Made by a program: the position numbers and the translations under genes. Below are positions 47,862 to 58,265 of a stretch of 64,000 nucleotides of DNA, piece after piece; within the stretch, counting starts at the first letter, position 1; each line of letters begins with the position of its first letter. The stretch is from Massilia agrisoli. Its GTDB lineage: Bacteria; Pseudomonadota; Gammaproteobacteria; Burkholderiales; Burkholderiaceae_D. Under the pieces are notes generated by a model that saw only the letters and a list, made by a program, of their open reading frames with translations, searched no databases and was not told the origin of the DNA. The stretch covers positions 310,001 to 374,000 of the forward strand of contig NZ_JAJHPV010000021.1 in assembly GCF_020831365.1 (NCBI RefSeq). Direction: 5' to 3'.

Positions 47862-48968
47862 ATGTTGTCATGGGATGAAGAAACAACGCCAGCAGCCCGT
47901 CCAGTGCCGATGGGCGCCGCCGAGCCGGAAGCAGATGCTGCCCTGGTAGCCAAGCGCGTCCACGCGGACGACAAGCGCATCATCAACGGCAAAACCGACG
48001 TCAACCAGCTGGTGCCGTTCAAGTACAAGTGGGCTTGGGACAAATACCTGGCCGGCTGCGCGAACCACTGGATGCCGCAGGAAGTTAACATGCAGCGCGA
48101 CATCGAGCTGTGGAAGAACCCGAACGGCCTGACCGAAGACGAGCGCCGCCTGGTAAAGCGCAACCTCGGCTTCTTCGTGACCGCCGACTCGCTTGCCGCC
48201 AACAACATCGTGCTGGGCACCTACCGCCACATCACGGCCCCTGAGTGCCGCCAGTACCTGCTGCGCCAGGCGTTCGAAGAGGCGATCCACACCCACGCCT
48301 ACCAGTACATCGTGGAGTCGCTGGGCCTGGACGAAGCCGAAATCTTCAACGCCTACAACGAAGTCAAATCGATCCGCGACAAGGATGAATTCCTGATTCC
48401 TTTCATCAACACGCTGACCGACCCTGCGTTCACCACCGGCACCATCGAAAACGACCAGAAGCTGCTGAAGTCGCTGATCGTGTTCGCCTGCCTGATGGAA
48501 GGCCTGTTCTTCTACGTCGGCTTTACCCAGATCCTGGCGCTGGGCCGCCAGAACAAGATGATGGGCGCGGCGGAGCAGTACCAGTACATCCTGCGCGACG
48601 AGTCGATGCATTGCAACTTCGGCATTGACCTGATCAACACGATCAAGATGGAAAATCCGCAGCTGTGGACGCCAGCGTTCCGCGAAGAGATCAAGCAGCT
48701 GTTCCTGAAAGCTGTCGACCTCGAGTACGCGTACGCCGAAGACACGATGCCACGCGGCGTGCTGGGCCTGAACGCGACGATGTTCAAGGGTTACCTGCGC
48801 TTTATCGCCAACCGCCGCGCGACCCAGATCGGCCTCGAAGCGCTGTTCGCCCAGGAAGAAAATCCATTCCCATGGATGAGCGAAATGATCGACCTGAAGA
48901 AAGAGCGTAACTTCTTCGAGACCCGCGTCACCGAGTACCAGACCGGCGGCGCGCTGAACTGGGAATAA
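47862..48968 (+). CDS. nrdB: Class I ribonucleoside-diphosphate reductase beta subunit
   Basis: This 368-residue protein starts [16 protein letters not shown]. It carries the diiron ligands in [10 protein letters not shown] (Glu, His), EGLFFYVGF and [10 protein letters not shown] (Glu, His), and a Tyr in [11 protein letters not shown] that aligns with the radical Tyr of class Ia NrdB. The ligand-metal type (Fe or Mn) cannot be determined from sequence. It generates the radical used by NrdA. A terminator follows 42 bp after the stop codon. Confidence 0.97.
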   Translation: MLSWDEETTPAARPVPMGAAEPEADAALVAKRVHADDKRIINGKTDVNQLVPFKYKWAWDKYLAGCANHWMPQEVNMQRDIELWKNPNGLTEDERRLVKRNLGFFVTADSLAANNIVLGTYRHITAPECRQYLLRQAFEEAIHTHAYQYIVESLGLDEAEIFNAYNEVKSIRDKDEFLIPFINTLTDPAFTTGTIENDQKLLKSLIVFACLMEGLFFYVGFTQILALGRQNKMMGAAEQYQYILRDESMHCNFGIDLINTIKMENPQLWTPAFREEIKQLFLKAVDLEYAYAEDTMPRGVLGLNATMFKGYLRFIANRRATQIGLEALFAQEENPFPWMSEMIDLKKERNFFETRVTEYQTGGALNWE

Positions 48969-49010
48969 TCCTGCTCTATATATAGAGGGTGTTCGCGCCC
49001 GTCGATTCGA

Positions 49011-49035
49011 AAGCCCGCCAAGTGCGGGCTTTTTT
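49011..49035 (+). terminator. Intrinsic terminator after nrdB
   Basis: The 8-bp stem AAGCCCGC (49011-49018) with GCGGGCTT (49024-49031) has a 5-nt loop and is followed by T. Confidence 0.92.
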
Positions 49036-49154
49036 ACACCCTTACAAATCTCGCGCCATGTGCATATGTTGCATCTTTTGCAAAGATGCTGGACACTTCA
49101 TCCGACGCTGGAATATGCGCCAACGACATCGACCAACTACGGGATCTCACAAAG

Positions 49155-50141
49155 ATGAAAAAGAAATCGACTCTGGGACTTGGCGCGATTGCGCTCGGCA
49201 TGCTGATGGCTGGCCAGGCTGTGGCCGCGGATGAATACCATGCATTGCTGAAGGACCGGAAGTTTGCGGAAGTCGAAAAGGCCGCAACTGCAAAGCTGGC
49301 CCGGGACCCGGCCGACGCGAGCGCGATGATCGCTCGCACCAAGGCGATTCTCGGCGTGCGCGACGGCCGCTATGACGAAGCTGCGGCGCAGGCGGAGAAG
49401 TGCGTCGCCAGGCACCCAGCCAATGGCGGTTGCCATCTCGCGCTGGGAAAAGCGCTCGGCAGTAAGGCGGTCGCGGGCGGTATCACCTCCGCTATCGGAT
49501 ATGCCGGCACCATTCGCGATTCATTCAAAAAAGCGGTCGAACTCAATCCGCGCGATTACGAAGCCCGTTTCGCACTGCTCGACTATTACATGATGGCGCC
49601 GTTTATCGTCGGCGGCGGCGATTCGAAAGCCCAGGCGCTTGCGCGCGAGACGGCAAGCCTGAATGCCGAAGCGGGAAAGCTGATGTCGGTCAGCCTCGAC
49701 CTCAAGGGCGATAACCTCGCCAAGGCCGAGGCAGGCGTCCTTGCGATCAAACCCGGCGCCGACGACGCGATCGGCCAGCGGCACGAAGAGCAGCTGATGG
49801 CAGTGGGCGCAACCCACTTAAGTGAAAAGAAATACAGTGACGCCGCGCGTGTACTTGGTGAAGCCCAGAAGCGCTATCCGGATAGCCCGGTGATTGCATT
49901 CGTGGTCGCACGCGTGCACCAGGAGCAGGGCAAGCATCGCGAAGCGCTGGCGGTGTTGGACGAGGTGGTGACCAAGACTCCGCTGCCGCATGTTTATTAC
50001 CGGATGGCCAAATCGCTTCAGGCAGTTGGCGACAAGGCGAAGGCGGCCGCAGCTTTTGAAAAAGCGTTGTCGTTCAAAGCCGGGCTCGCGAAATCGATGC
50101 GGACCGATTCGGAAGAGCAGCTCAAGACCTTGAAAAGCTAA
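49155..50141 (+). CDS. Exported TPR-like repeat protein
   Basis: This 328-residue protein starts at ATG 49155, after an ACAAAG region. It has a signal peptide (MKKKSTLGLGAIALGMLMAG, cleavage near AVA-AD). Two tetratricopeptide-like helical regions flank a middle segment: ADASAMIARTKAILGVRDGR at about 55-75 and DSPVIAFVVARVHQEQGKHR with PHVYYRMAKSLQAVGDKAKA at about 250-305. Such proteins hold protein partners; the partner is unknown. It is probably periplasmic. The 1.3-kb gene-free stretch follows. Confidence 0.85.
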   Translation: MKKKSTLGLGAIALGMLMAGQAVAADEYHALLKDRKFAEVEKAATAKLARDPADASAMIARTKAILGVRDGRYDEAAAQAEKCVARHPANGGCHLALGKALGSKAVAGGITSAIGYAGTIRDSFKKAVELNPRDYEARFALLDYYMMAPFIVGGGDSKAQALARETASLNAEAGKLMSVSLDLKGDNLAKAEAGVLAIKPGADDAIGQRHEEQLMAVGATHLSEKKYSDAARVLGEAQKRYPDSPVIAFVVARVHQEQGKHREALAVLDEVVTKTPLPHVYYRMAKSLQAVGDKAKAAAAFEKALSFKAGLAKSMRTDSEEQLKTLKS

Positions 50142-51458
50142 GACCTGTGATGTCCGATGTGCGCGCATACAAATGCGCGCGCACACATCGCGTGTTCAAG
50201 TTGTGGAAAAATCCCAACGGTTTGAGCAGTGAAGCGCGAGAGCGCGCGAGCGGTGCGCGAGCCGTGCACGGCAGCGCTCGCACGCGGCGCAAAAACGTTG
50301 GTGTCACAAGCACGCGAGCGCAAAATTTTCGCGCGAAGATCGTGGAAGTTATGACGTCGCCGGCACCGGAAATGATGACGCCGGCGGCTCTTCAAACGGC
50401 GCATCGCGCAATCATCCCCGACGCAAAAAATAGCGTGCGATTCTCATCGGCCGCCGGCTCGTTCCCGGACTTTTCCGAGCCAGCAAACACACATTTTATT
50501 GGCGCTGTATTCTCGCCGGCGGCGGACGTCAGAATGGACGCACGCTACACGCGCGCAAAAAATTTTCGTGACTAATCAATGCATTGCGAATTCGTGTGCG
50601 TCAAACGACGGATCCGCAGGCGCTGGTTTGCCAACGCAAATTGCTTGGCGCGCGGTGGGGAACCAAGCGCGGGCGCACGCATATCGGCACGGGTTTGTGC
50701 TGAAGTGAAGCGGGCATAAACGTCGCGTTGCGCGGTCATGCGAGCTACCGTTTTGCCGCCATTCGCGGCGCCGAAAGTCGATGCGCTGCGCCGCCTGGCG
50801 TGCGTGAAAACGATGGCGGCGGCGTGCGCGGGATGCGCCGAAAAAAAGGCGCGCGTCGTCATCGCGATGCGCGCACGCGGCGCCACTTTGAAGCGCGTAT
50901 AAAGCGATTCTTCAAACCGCACGCGCAGATGCATCGCATCGCATTCTTAAAAGCCGCACGAAACTTCGGTGCGCCAGTTGCGCACTGACAAGGTTTTCGT
51001 GTACTTTACGTGATTGAATTTGTCAAAACGTGAATGTGTGTTTTTGAACCACGCGCGATGGCAAACAAACGAATAAAAATGGGACGCTGAATCCAACGGA
51101 TATGCACTTAAAACACGCCGCGAAAACTGAGCCGCACTGCCCGATTTTTTCGGGCATGGCGGCTTTTTCGTTTCGCGCATGTGCAAGTGTGTGAAGAAGG
51201 CAGCGCACCGGAACACTGAATTTGTCGTATCTGAAGTTTGGATTTTTTTACCGTCCCCGGCAAGATTGGACGGAAAACGACTATGGCTGAAGTGCTGCAA
51301 TCGTGAGGAGTTGCAGCAGTTCAGCTGGTGCCGAATTCATTAGCGCAAACACAGAACCAGTTTGTGCCGATGAATAATTCGCCTGGCCTGACTATCGGTC
51401 GGACGGGTTTAAATCTTGTAAGTTGAATCTATCCCATCGAAGATGAAGGAGAACTCAA
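50142..51458. other. 1.3 kb without a convincing gene; possible untranslated RNA region
   Basis: No reading frame here has protein-like composition, homology that I recognise or a good ribosome-binding site; the longest reading frames (about 120-142 codons) on both strands look like chance. The sequence is rich in GCGCGC and CGCAAAATTTTCGCG-like words and less regular at third positions than flanking genes. A terminator-like hairpin lies inside it on the plus strand at 51131-51168, suggesting a transcript that ends there. The part after 51170 may hold the promoter of the Lys/Ala-rich gene. Confidence 0.6.
51131..51168 (+). terminator. Terminator-like hairpin inside the gene-free stretch
   Basis: GCCGCACTGCCCGA pairs with TCGGGCATGGCGGC (14 bp with a 2-nt internal mismatch), loop of Ts, followed by TTTTTCG. 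It lies at least 980 bp after the nearest upstream stop codon, so it probably ends an unannotated transcript. Confidence 0.75.
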
Positions 51459-52499
51459 ATGGCAACAGCCGCAAAGAAAACCGAAGCTAAGAAGCCGGCC
51501 GCGAAAGCAGCCGCCAAGCCAGCAGCGAAAGCTGCAGCAAAACCAGCAGCGAAGAAGGCAGCAGCCAAGCCAGCAGCTAAGCCAGCAGCGAAGAAGGCAG
51601 CAGCTAAGCCAGCAGCGAAGAAGGCAGCAGCGAAGCCAGCAGCTAAGCCAGCAGCAAAGAAAGCAGCAGCCAAGCCAGTAGCGAAGAAAGCAGCAGCTAA
51701 GCCAGCAGCTAAGCCAGCAGCAAAGAAAGCAGCAGCTAAGCCAGTAGCGAAGAAGGCAGCAGCTAAGCCAGCAGCAAAGAAGACCGCGTCGAAAGCAGCA
51801 GCCAAGCCAGTAGCGAAAAAAGCAGCGGCCAAGCCAGCAGCGAAGAAGACCGCGTCGAAAGCAGCAGCGAAGCCAGTCGCCAAAAAAGCAGCAGCTAAGC
51901 CAGCAGCAAAGAAGACTGCGTCGAAAGCAGCAGCGAAGCCAGTCGCCAAGAAAGCAGCAGCTAAGCCAGCAGCCAAGAAAGCAGCAGCCAAGCCAGCAGC
52001 AAAGAAAGCCGCAGCTAAGCCAGCAGCAAAGAAGGCAGCAGCTAAGCCAGTAGCGAAAAAAGCAGCAGCTAAGCCAGCAGCCAAGAAAGCAGCAGCTAAG
52101 CCAGCAGCTAAGACTGCAGCTAAGCCAGCAGCGAAGAAGGCAGCAGCCAAGCCAGCAGCTAAGCCAGCAGCGAAGAAAGCAGCAGCGAAGCCGGCAGCGA
52201 AAGCAGCAGCCAAGCCAGCAGCAAAGCCAGCAGCGAAGAAAGCAGCAGCGAAGCCAGCAGCTAAGCCAGCAGCTAAGCCAGCAGCCAAGCCAGCAGCGAA
52301 AGCAGCTCCGAAAGCAGCAGCTAAGCCAGCGGCAAAGCCAGCAGCTCCAGCGGCCAAGCCAGCAGCAGCGCCAGCGGCCAAGCCAGCAGCAGCTCCTGAA
52401 AAGGCAGCAGCACCTGCGCCAGCAGCACCGGCACCAGCAGCCAAGACTGTCCTGGCTCCAGCAGCAGCATGGCCTTTCCCGACCAGCAGCCGTCCGTAA
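51459..52499 (+). CDS. AlgP/histone H1-like repeat protein
   Basis: This 346-residue protein consists almost wholly of AAKPAAKKA-type repeats, with only a short non-repetitive end (APAAAWPFPTSSRP). The start is MATAAKKTEAKKPAAKAAAK behind a GAAGGAGAAC ribosome-binding site. Strongly positive repeat proteins of this kind (AlgP/AlgR3 of Pseudomonas and BpH1 of Bordetella) bind DNA and RNA and affect gene expression. Its repeats are nearly identical at the DNA level (GCAGCTAAGCCAGCAGC), so copy number may vary by recombination. A strong terminator follows. Confidence 0.9.
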   Translation: MATAAKKTEAKKPAAKAAAKPAAKAAAKPAAKKAAAKPAAKPAAKKAAAKPAAKKAAAKPAAKPAAKKAAAKPVAKKAAAKPAAKPAAKKAAAKPVAKKAAAKPAAKKTASKAAAKPVAKKAAAKPAAKKTASKAAAKPVAKKAAAKPAAKKTASKAAAKPVAKKAAAKPAAKKAAAKPAAKKAAAKPAAKKAAAKPVAKKAAAKPAAKKAAAKPAAKTAAKPAAKKAAAKPAAKPAAKKAAAKPAAKAAAKPAAKPAAKKAAAKPAAKPAAKPAAKPAAKAAPKAAAKPAAKPAAPAAKPAAAPAAKPAAAPEKAAAPAPAAPAPAAKTVLAPAAAWPFPTSSRP

Positions 52500-52529
52500 T
52501 AGCCAGCTGTGCCTGGATAAGGCAAAATA

Positions 52530-52566
52530 CCGCTGTGTGACACGTTTCACACAGCGGTTTTTTTTT
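52530..52566 (+). terminator. Intrinsic terminator after the AlgP-like gene
   Basis: A perfect 12-bp stem (ACCGCTGTGTGA at 52530-52541, TCACACAGCGGT at 52548-52559) has a 6-nt loop and is followed by eight T. Confidence 0.95.
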
Positions 52567-52631
52567 GTGCGCCAGCCAAAGGTTCACGTGGCCACGCGCA
52601 TGCGCGGCCGGTAAATTATCAAGGAGTCCTT

Positions 52632-53162
52632 GTGCTCGTCATTCTCAAGTTGATCGTCGATGCGGCCGCCACCATCCTGGGCGGTGTCCTGTTGCTGCGT
52701 TTCTGGATGCAGGCGATCCGCGTGCGCCCGCCTTCATCGGTAGCGCAATTTACCTTTACGCTGTCCGACTGGCTGGTGCGCCCTTTGCGCCGCATCGTGC
52801 CGGGCGTGGGTGGCTATGACTGGGCAAGCCTGATCGGCGCGTTCCTGGTCGTGCTGCTGGCCACCTCGGTGGTACTGCTCACCGGCGCTTCGGGCGAGGC
52901 GATGTTCCTGCTCGCGCTCTACCGCTTCCTCACCTGGATCATCTACGGCTTCATCGCCCTCCTGATCATCGAGGCGATCTTCAGCTGGGTGAATCCGCAC
53001 GCGCCCCTGGCGCCGTTCGTGCGCGCGCTCAACGACCCGCTCCTGCGTCCACTGCGCCGCGTGGTGCCGCTGGTGGGCGGGCTTGACCTGTCGCTGCTGG
53101 TGGCCCTGATACTGCTGCAGATCGCCCAGGTCGTACTTGGCATGGTATTCGGCTTCCGGTGA
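52632..53162 (+). CDS. YggT family inner membrane protein
   Basis: This 176-residue protein starts at GTG 52632, preceded by AAGGAG at 52621-52626. It has two YggT repeats, each with two hydrophobic helices and the conserved RPLRRIVPGVGGYDWASL and RPLRRVVPLVGGLDLSLL blocks. YggT proteins are linked to cell shape, K+ and osmotic stress in some bacteria, but the mechanism is unclear. The stop overlaps the start of the next gene (GTGA). Confidence 0.93.
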   Translation: MLVILKLIVDAAATILGGVLLLRFWMQAIRVRPPSSVAQFTFTLSDWLVRPLRRIVPGVGGYDWASLIGAFLVVLLATSVVLLTGASGEAMFLLALYRFLTWIIYGFIALLIIEAIFSWVNPHAPLAPFVRALNDPLLRPLRRVVPLVGGLDLSLLVALILLQIAQVVLGMVFGFR

Positions 53163-53467
53163 GTCGCACCTGGTGCTCCGCGCTTCCTGGCGGAGTGCGG
53201 CTGGCGGTGCAGATCACCCCGAACGCAAAGAAAACTGAAGTGATCGGGGTGCTGGACGAAGCCCTCAAGCTCAAGCTGCAGGCGCAGCCGATCGAGGGCA
53301 AGGCGAACGAGGCGCTGGTGCGCTATCTGGCCGAGACGCTCTCCGTGCCGCGCAGCGCAGTCACGATCACGCACGGCCACACCAGCAAGCGCAAGCTGGT
53401 TGAGGTGAAGTCTGCGACCCTGACGGCGGAGCGGGTGGCAAGCCTGCTGCTGCCACCCGGCGCCTGA
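53159..53467 (+). CDS. DUF167 (YggU) family protein
   Basis: This 102-residue protein starts at GTG 53159, overlapping the yggT-like stop. It has the family blocks VRLAVQITPNAKKTEVIGVL, KLKLQAQPIEGKANEALVRY and TITHGHTSKRKLVEV. DUF167 has a structure known from several bacteria but no established function. The pairing with YggT is very common. It ends 3 bp before the convergent HAF gene's stop. Confidence 0.93.
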   Translation: MSRTWCSALPGGVRLAVQITPNAKKTEVIGVLDEALKLKLQAQPIEGKANEALVRYLAETLSVPRSAVTITHGHTSKRKLVEVKSATLTAERVASLLLPPGA

Positions 53468-53470
53468 CTG

Positions 53471-54646
53471 TCAGCGGCGCACCTTCAGCAGTACCAGCCC
53501 GGTATTGGCCAGCGCCGCAATCGACCCGTTATCCGACACAGCCAGCGCGCGCGTCACATGGATCCCGCGCGGCGGGGCGTGCAGCTGGGTGTTCAGGTCC
53601 ACCATGCCCTCTGCTGGCGTCCACGATACCGCGCGTTGCAAGGGATCGGTTTCAGTCTGGGACGAGCCCACCACCACCCCGCTGGCGTTGACTGCCACCG
53701 CTTCCGAGAACAGTCCACCGAGCGTACCGATGTCGCGCATCGACGTCCCGTCATGGACGAAGCCATGCTGTGCGCCACTCTGGCTGGTCGCATTGCCGAC
53801 CACTACCCCGGATTCGTTCATGTCCATCGCCTCGGATACGCCCGTCCCGTCGAGTGATCCCAGGTCCGCCATCACGCCGTCGGAGTAGCGGAATGCGCGC
53901 ATCACCCCGTCCGCGTTGAGCGACCAGCCGGCAACCTGCCCGGCCTCGTTAATGACTTTGGCGAGCGCGCGGTGGCCGCCCAGCGTGCCCAGGTCCTGCA
54001 AGCCGGTTGCGGCCTTGCTGTCGTAAATGAAAGGGCGCATCGCCTCGCTGTTGGCGAAGAAAGAGTAGCCGGCGACGAGGCCGCGGGAATTGATCGACAG
54101 TGCAAAGCTGTTGCCTCCGAAGCTGCCAAGATCCCGAATGGCGCCGTCGTGGACGAAGGCGTGTACGCCGCCCGGCGCGGCCGACCACCCGGCAACCACG
54201 TCGCAATCGTTGACGGCATAGCCGACCGACTCTCCCCCCAGCGAGCCGAGGTTGCGCAAGGTCCCGTCGTACAGGAACGCCTGCGGCAGCCCCACTGCAG
54301 GCTCGGCCCATCCGGTGACATGGCCACATCGGTTGATACCGTTGGCCTGCGAGTTCGCGCCGCCGAATGTTCCAATTTCAAACAGCCGCGTGCCATCGTA
54401 AAGGAAGGCACGGGTACCTTCGTCGGAAAAGTTGTGGCCGGTAACCTGCCCGTTGGCGTTGATTCCATGTGGATTGATCACGCCATAGGTCTCCCCGCGC
54501 GGGTTCAGCGGGATGACGTCATAGGTGAGCGCATGTGGGCCGGGCGGGTGTGGAGGGGGATGTGGCTTGTCCGAACCGCCGCATGCGGCGAGAAGGCCAG
54601 CGAGGCCGAGGGCAAACAGGGTGGGAGCGGTGAGCGGTGCATGCAT
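53471..54646 (-). CDS. HAF-repeat lipoprotein
   Basis: This 391-residue protein has a lipobox LLAAC (residues 18-22) and a short Gly/Ser/His/Pro-rich linker. The rest contains seven or so tandem repeats of roughly 45 residues with a DLGTLGGxxxxA.xIN..G.V.GxS pattern (for example IGTFGGANSQANGIN, LGSLGGESVGYAVN). These HAF repeats are predicted beta-propeller-like structures on extracellular proteins. It is probably anchored in the outer membrane or on the cell surface. It has no partner gene nearby. Confidence 0.85.
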   Translation of the reverse strand: MHAPLTAPTLFALGLAGLLAACGGSDKPHPPPHPPGPHALTYDVIPLNPRGETYGVINPHGINANGQVTGHNFSDEGTRAFLYDGTRLFEIGTFGGANSQANGINRCGHVTGWAEPAVGLPQAFLYDGTLRNLGSLGGESVGYAVNDCDVVAGWSAAPGGVHAFVHDGAIRDLGSFGGNSFALSINSRGLVAGYSFFANSEAMRPFIYDSKAATGLQDLGTLGGHRALAKVINEAGQVAGWSLNADGVMRAFRYSDGVMADLGSLDGTGVSEAMDMNESGVVVGNATSQSGAQHGFVHDGTSMRDIGTLGGLFSEAVAVNASGVVVGSSQTETDPLQRAVSWTPAEGMVDLNTQLHAPPRGIHVTRALAVSDNGSIAALANTGLVLLKVRR

Positions 54647-54790
54647 GGCGGCCTCCTGAACAAGTTGTACTTCAGTCTAGGCCGCTCATCGATGGGAATG
54701 CGTGCTAATGATGGGTTCGCTTGTTGACCCTCAAGCGGTTCGTTTCCATAGGTGAATTTGATCGGGGAAGCTGTTAAAAGCCGGTAAACG

Positions 54791-54893
54791 CGTAGGGCGG
54801 ACAAGCACGTTCCCAAGGGAACGGGCCTCCGCTTGTTTGCGTTGCGTTGACGCATGCACGCGGAGGCGCGCTTCGCGCTTGTCCGCCCTACGG
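54791..54893. repeat. Family A palindromic repeats, inverted pair
   Basis: Copy 1 begins CGTAGGGCGGACAAGCACGT at 54791 and copy 2 ends GCGCTTGTCCGCCCTACGG at 54893. They are inverted to each other and diverged in the middle. The pair lies between the HAF gene start and the PfkB gene stop. Confidence 0.85.
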
Positions 54894-54900
54894 ATCTCGA

Positions 54901-55842
54901 TTAAGGGTGCTTGTATCCGAATGCCGCTTCGAACTTCTCTGCGATTTCCTGCGCAGTGAACGAGTGGTTCTGCCCGCCCTGGTGGGCGATCTTGATCGCG
55001 CCCAGCAGGCTGGCCAGGCGGCCAGTGGTCGGCCAGTCCCAGCCGTTGGTGATGCCGTGCAGCAGGCCGGCGCGGAAGGCGTCGCCGCAGCCGGTCGGAT
55101 CGACCACCGCCGCAGCCGGCACGCACGGAATCTCGAAGCGCTCGCCCTTGGCATAAATTTCCGACCCTTTTTCGCCGCGCGTGACGATCAGCGCGTCGAG
55201 GCGTTCCGCGATCTGCGGCAAGGTCAGGCCGGTGCGGTCCATCAGCATCTCGAATTCGTAGTCGTTGGCGGCGACATAGCTCGCTTCGTTGATGAACTGG
55301 ATCAGCTCTTCGCCGCTGAACATCGGCAGCTGCTGTCCCGGATCGAACATGAACGGTACGTTCAGGCGCGCGCAGTCATGCGCGTGTTTGAGCATGCCGT
55401 CGCGGCCGTCCGGTGCAATGATCGCCACGCGCACCGCACCGGCGTCGGCCACGTTGTTCTCATGCGAGAACTGCATCGCGCCCGGATGGAAGGCGTTGAT
55501 CTGGTTGTTGTCGAGGTCCGCCGTGACGAAGCACTGCGCCGTGTAGGCGTGGCCGATGGTGCGGATGGCGCGCGTTTCGATGCCAAGCTTGCCGAGGCGG
55601 TCGAGGTATTCGCCGCCGTCCTGGCCGATGGTGGCCATGATCAGCGGGTCGCCGCCCAGCATTTTAAGATTGTAGGCGACGTTGGCCGAGCAGCCGCCGA
55701 ATTCGGTGCGCAGGGTCGGGACCAGGAACGATACATTGACCTTGTGGAGCTGGTCGGCCAGCAGCGTTTCGCCGAAACGGCCGTGGTATTGCATGATTTT
55801 GTCGAACGCGAGCGAGCCGCAGATCAGCGAGGTCTTGGTCAT
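54901..55842 (-). CDS. PfkB family carbohydrate kinase
   Basis: This 313-residue protein starts at ATG 55842 (MTKTSLICGSLAFDKIMQYH), although a longer frame reaches 55965. It has the PfkB motifs GGCSANVAYNLKMLGGDPLI (N-terminal) and DPTGCGDAFRAGLL with the catalytic Asp. Members phosphorylate sugars or nucleosides; the Burkholderiales gene in this place resembles adenosine kinase-like proteins, but the substrate is uncertain. It starts 11 bp after the DUF3426 stop, forming the last gene of the accB-accC-prmA group. Confidence 0.92.
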   Translation of the reverse strand: MTKTSLICGSLAFDKIMQYHGRFGETLLADQLHKVNVSFLVPTLRTEFGGCSANVAYNLKMLGGDPLIMATIGQDGGEYLDRLGKLGIETRAIRTIGHAYTAQCFVTADLDNNQINAFHPGAMQFSHENNVADAGAVRVAIIAPDGRDGMLKHAHDCARLNVPFMFDPGQQLPMFSGEELIQFINEASYVAANDYEFEMLMDRTGLTLPQIAERLDALIVTRGEKGSEIYAKGERFEIPCVPAAAVVDPTGCGDAFRAGLLHGITNGWDWPTTGRLASLLGAIKIAHQGGQNHSFTAQEIAEKFEAAFGYKHP

Positions 55843-55852
55843 GGATGAAGCC

Positions 55853-57310
<1,458 letters not shown>

Positions 57311-57314
57311 GCCG

Positions 57315-58265
57315 TTACTCGCCAGTTGAACGTGCCGGCGGTACGGTGTCGCTTCCCATCCGGCCGTGCAGGGCGACCCAGCCGTCCTGTTCGGCCCAGA
57401 CGCCCAGCTTGATGAAGGGTGCGTAGGCTTCGGCTACTTCTTCAGCCTGGCGCGCGAGCACGCCGGACAAAATCAAGGCGCCGCCAGGCGCAACGCGGCC
57501 GGCCAGCATCGGCGCCATCAGTTTCAATGGGCTCGACAGGATGTTCGCCACGACGGTGTCGAAACGGCCGGTGGCATGTTCAGGCCTGGCAGTGGCCAGC
57601 TGGTCCGGGAGGTAGTAGGCGATGTCGCAGTTGTTACGCTCTGCGTTGTCCTTGGCCGACTCGATCGCCTGCGGATCGATGTCGACGCCGGCCACATCGC
57701 CCGCGCCCATCTTTTTGGCGACCATCGCCAGGATGCCCGAACCGCAGCCGTAATCGAGCACGGTCTTGCCGGGCGCAGGGTGCGCTTCCAGCCATTCCAT
57801 GCACAGGCGGGTGGTCGGGTGGCTGCCGGTGCCGAACGCGAGGCCCGGGTCCAGTTCGAGGATCAGGCCGTCCGGGTCCGGCGCTTCGTGCCAGCTCGGT
57901 ACAACCCAGATGTTCTTGCCGATATGGATAGGCGCGAACTGCGACTGCGTCAGGCGCACCCAGTCCTCGTCCGCCACCGAACGGGTGGTGAACGCCGGTA
58001 CCTTGGCGAGTTTGATGGCAGCCGCGGCTTCCGCGACGATCGCTGCCTGGTCGGCGTCGACGTCGGTCAGCGCGACCACGCGGCTGTGGTCCCAAGCCGC
58101 TTCGGTTGGCTCCATGCCCGGTTCGCCGAACATCGGCTTTTCCTGGTCGGTGCCTTCGTCAGCGTCTTCCACCGAGACCGACAACGCGCCCGCTTCCATC
58201 AGGGCGTCGGACAACGCCTCGGCGTGTTCGCGTGCGATCTCGATGACGACTTCAGTCCAGCTCAT
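57315..58265 (-). CDS. prmA: Ribosomal protein L11 methyltransferase
   Basis: This 316-residue protein trimethylates Lys and the N-terminus of L11. It begins [23 protein letters not shown]-binding motifs are [36 protein letters not shown] and the [17 protein letters not shown] catalytic block (N-I-L). The N-terminal domain (about 1-75) contacts L11. It overlaps accC by 4 bp (ATGA), as in many Burkholderiales. Confidence 0.96.
   Translation of the reverse strand: MSWTEVVIEIAREHAEALSDALMEAGALSVSVEDADEGTDQEKPMFGEPGMEPTEAAWDHSRVVALTDVDADQAAIVAEAAAAIKLAKVPAFTTRSVADEDWVRLTQSQFAPIHIGKNIWVVPSWHEAPDPDGLILELDPGLAFGTGSHPTTRLCMEWLEAHPAPGKTVLDYGCGSGILAMVAKKMGAGDVAGVDIDPQAIESAKDNAERNNCDIAYYLPDQLATARPEHATGRFDTVVANILSSPLKLMAPMLAGRVAPGGALILSGVLARQAEEVAEAYAPFIKLGVWAEQDGWVALHGRMGSDTVPPARSTGE

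Noticed and set aside
50147-50575. 142-codon frame in the gene-free stretch
   Set aside because: It has no ribosome-binding site, no domain and no sensible codon pattern; the other short frames in 50572-51300 were set aside for the same reasons.
51455-52543. Two long reading frames opposite the AlgP-like gene
   Set aside because: They are repeats read in the wrong direction (FAAGLAAAF and CWLSCCFL units) and are explained by the repetitive coding strand.
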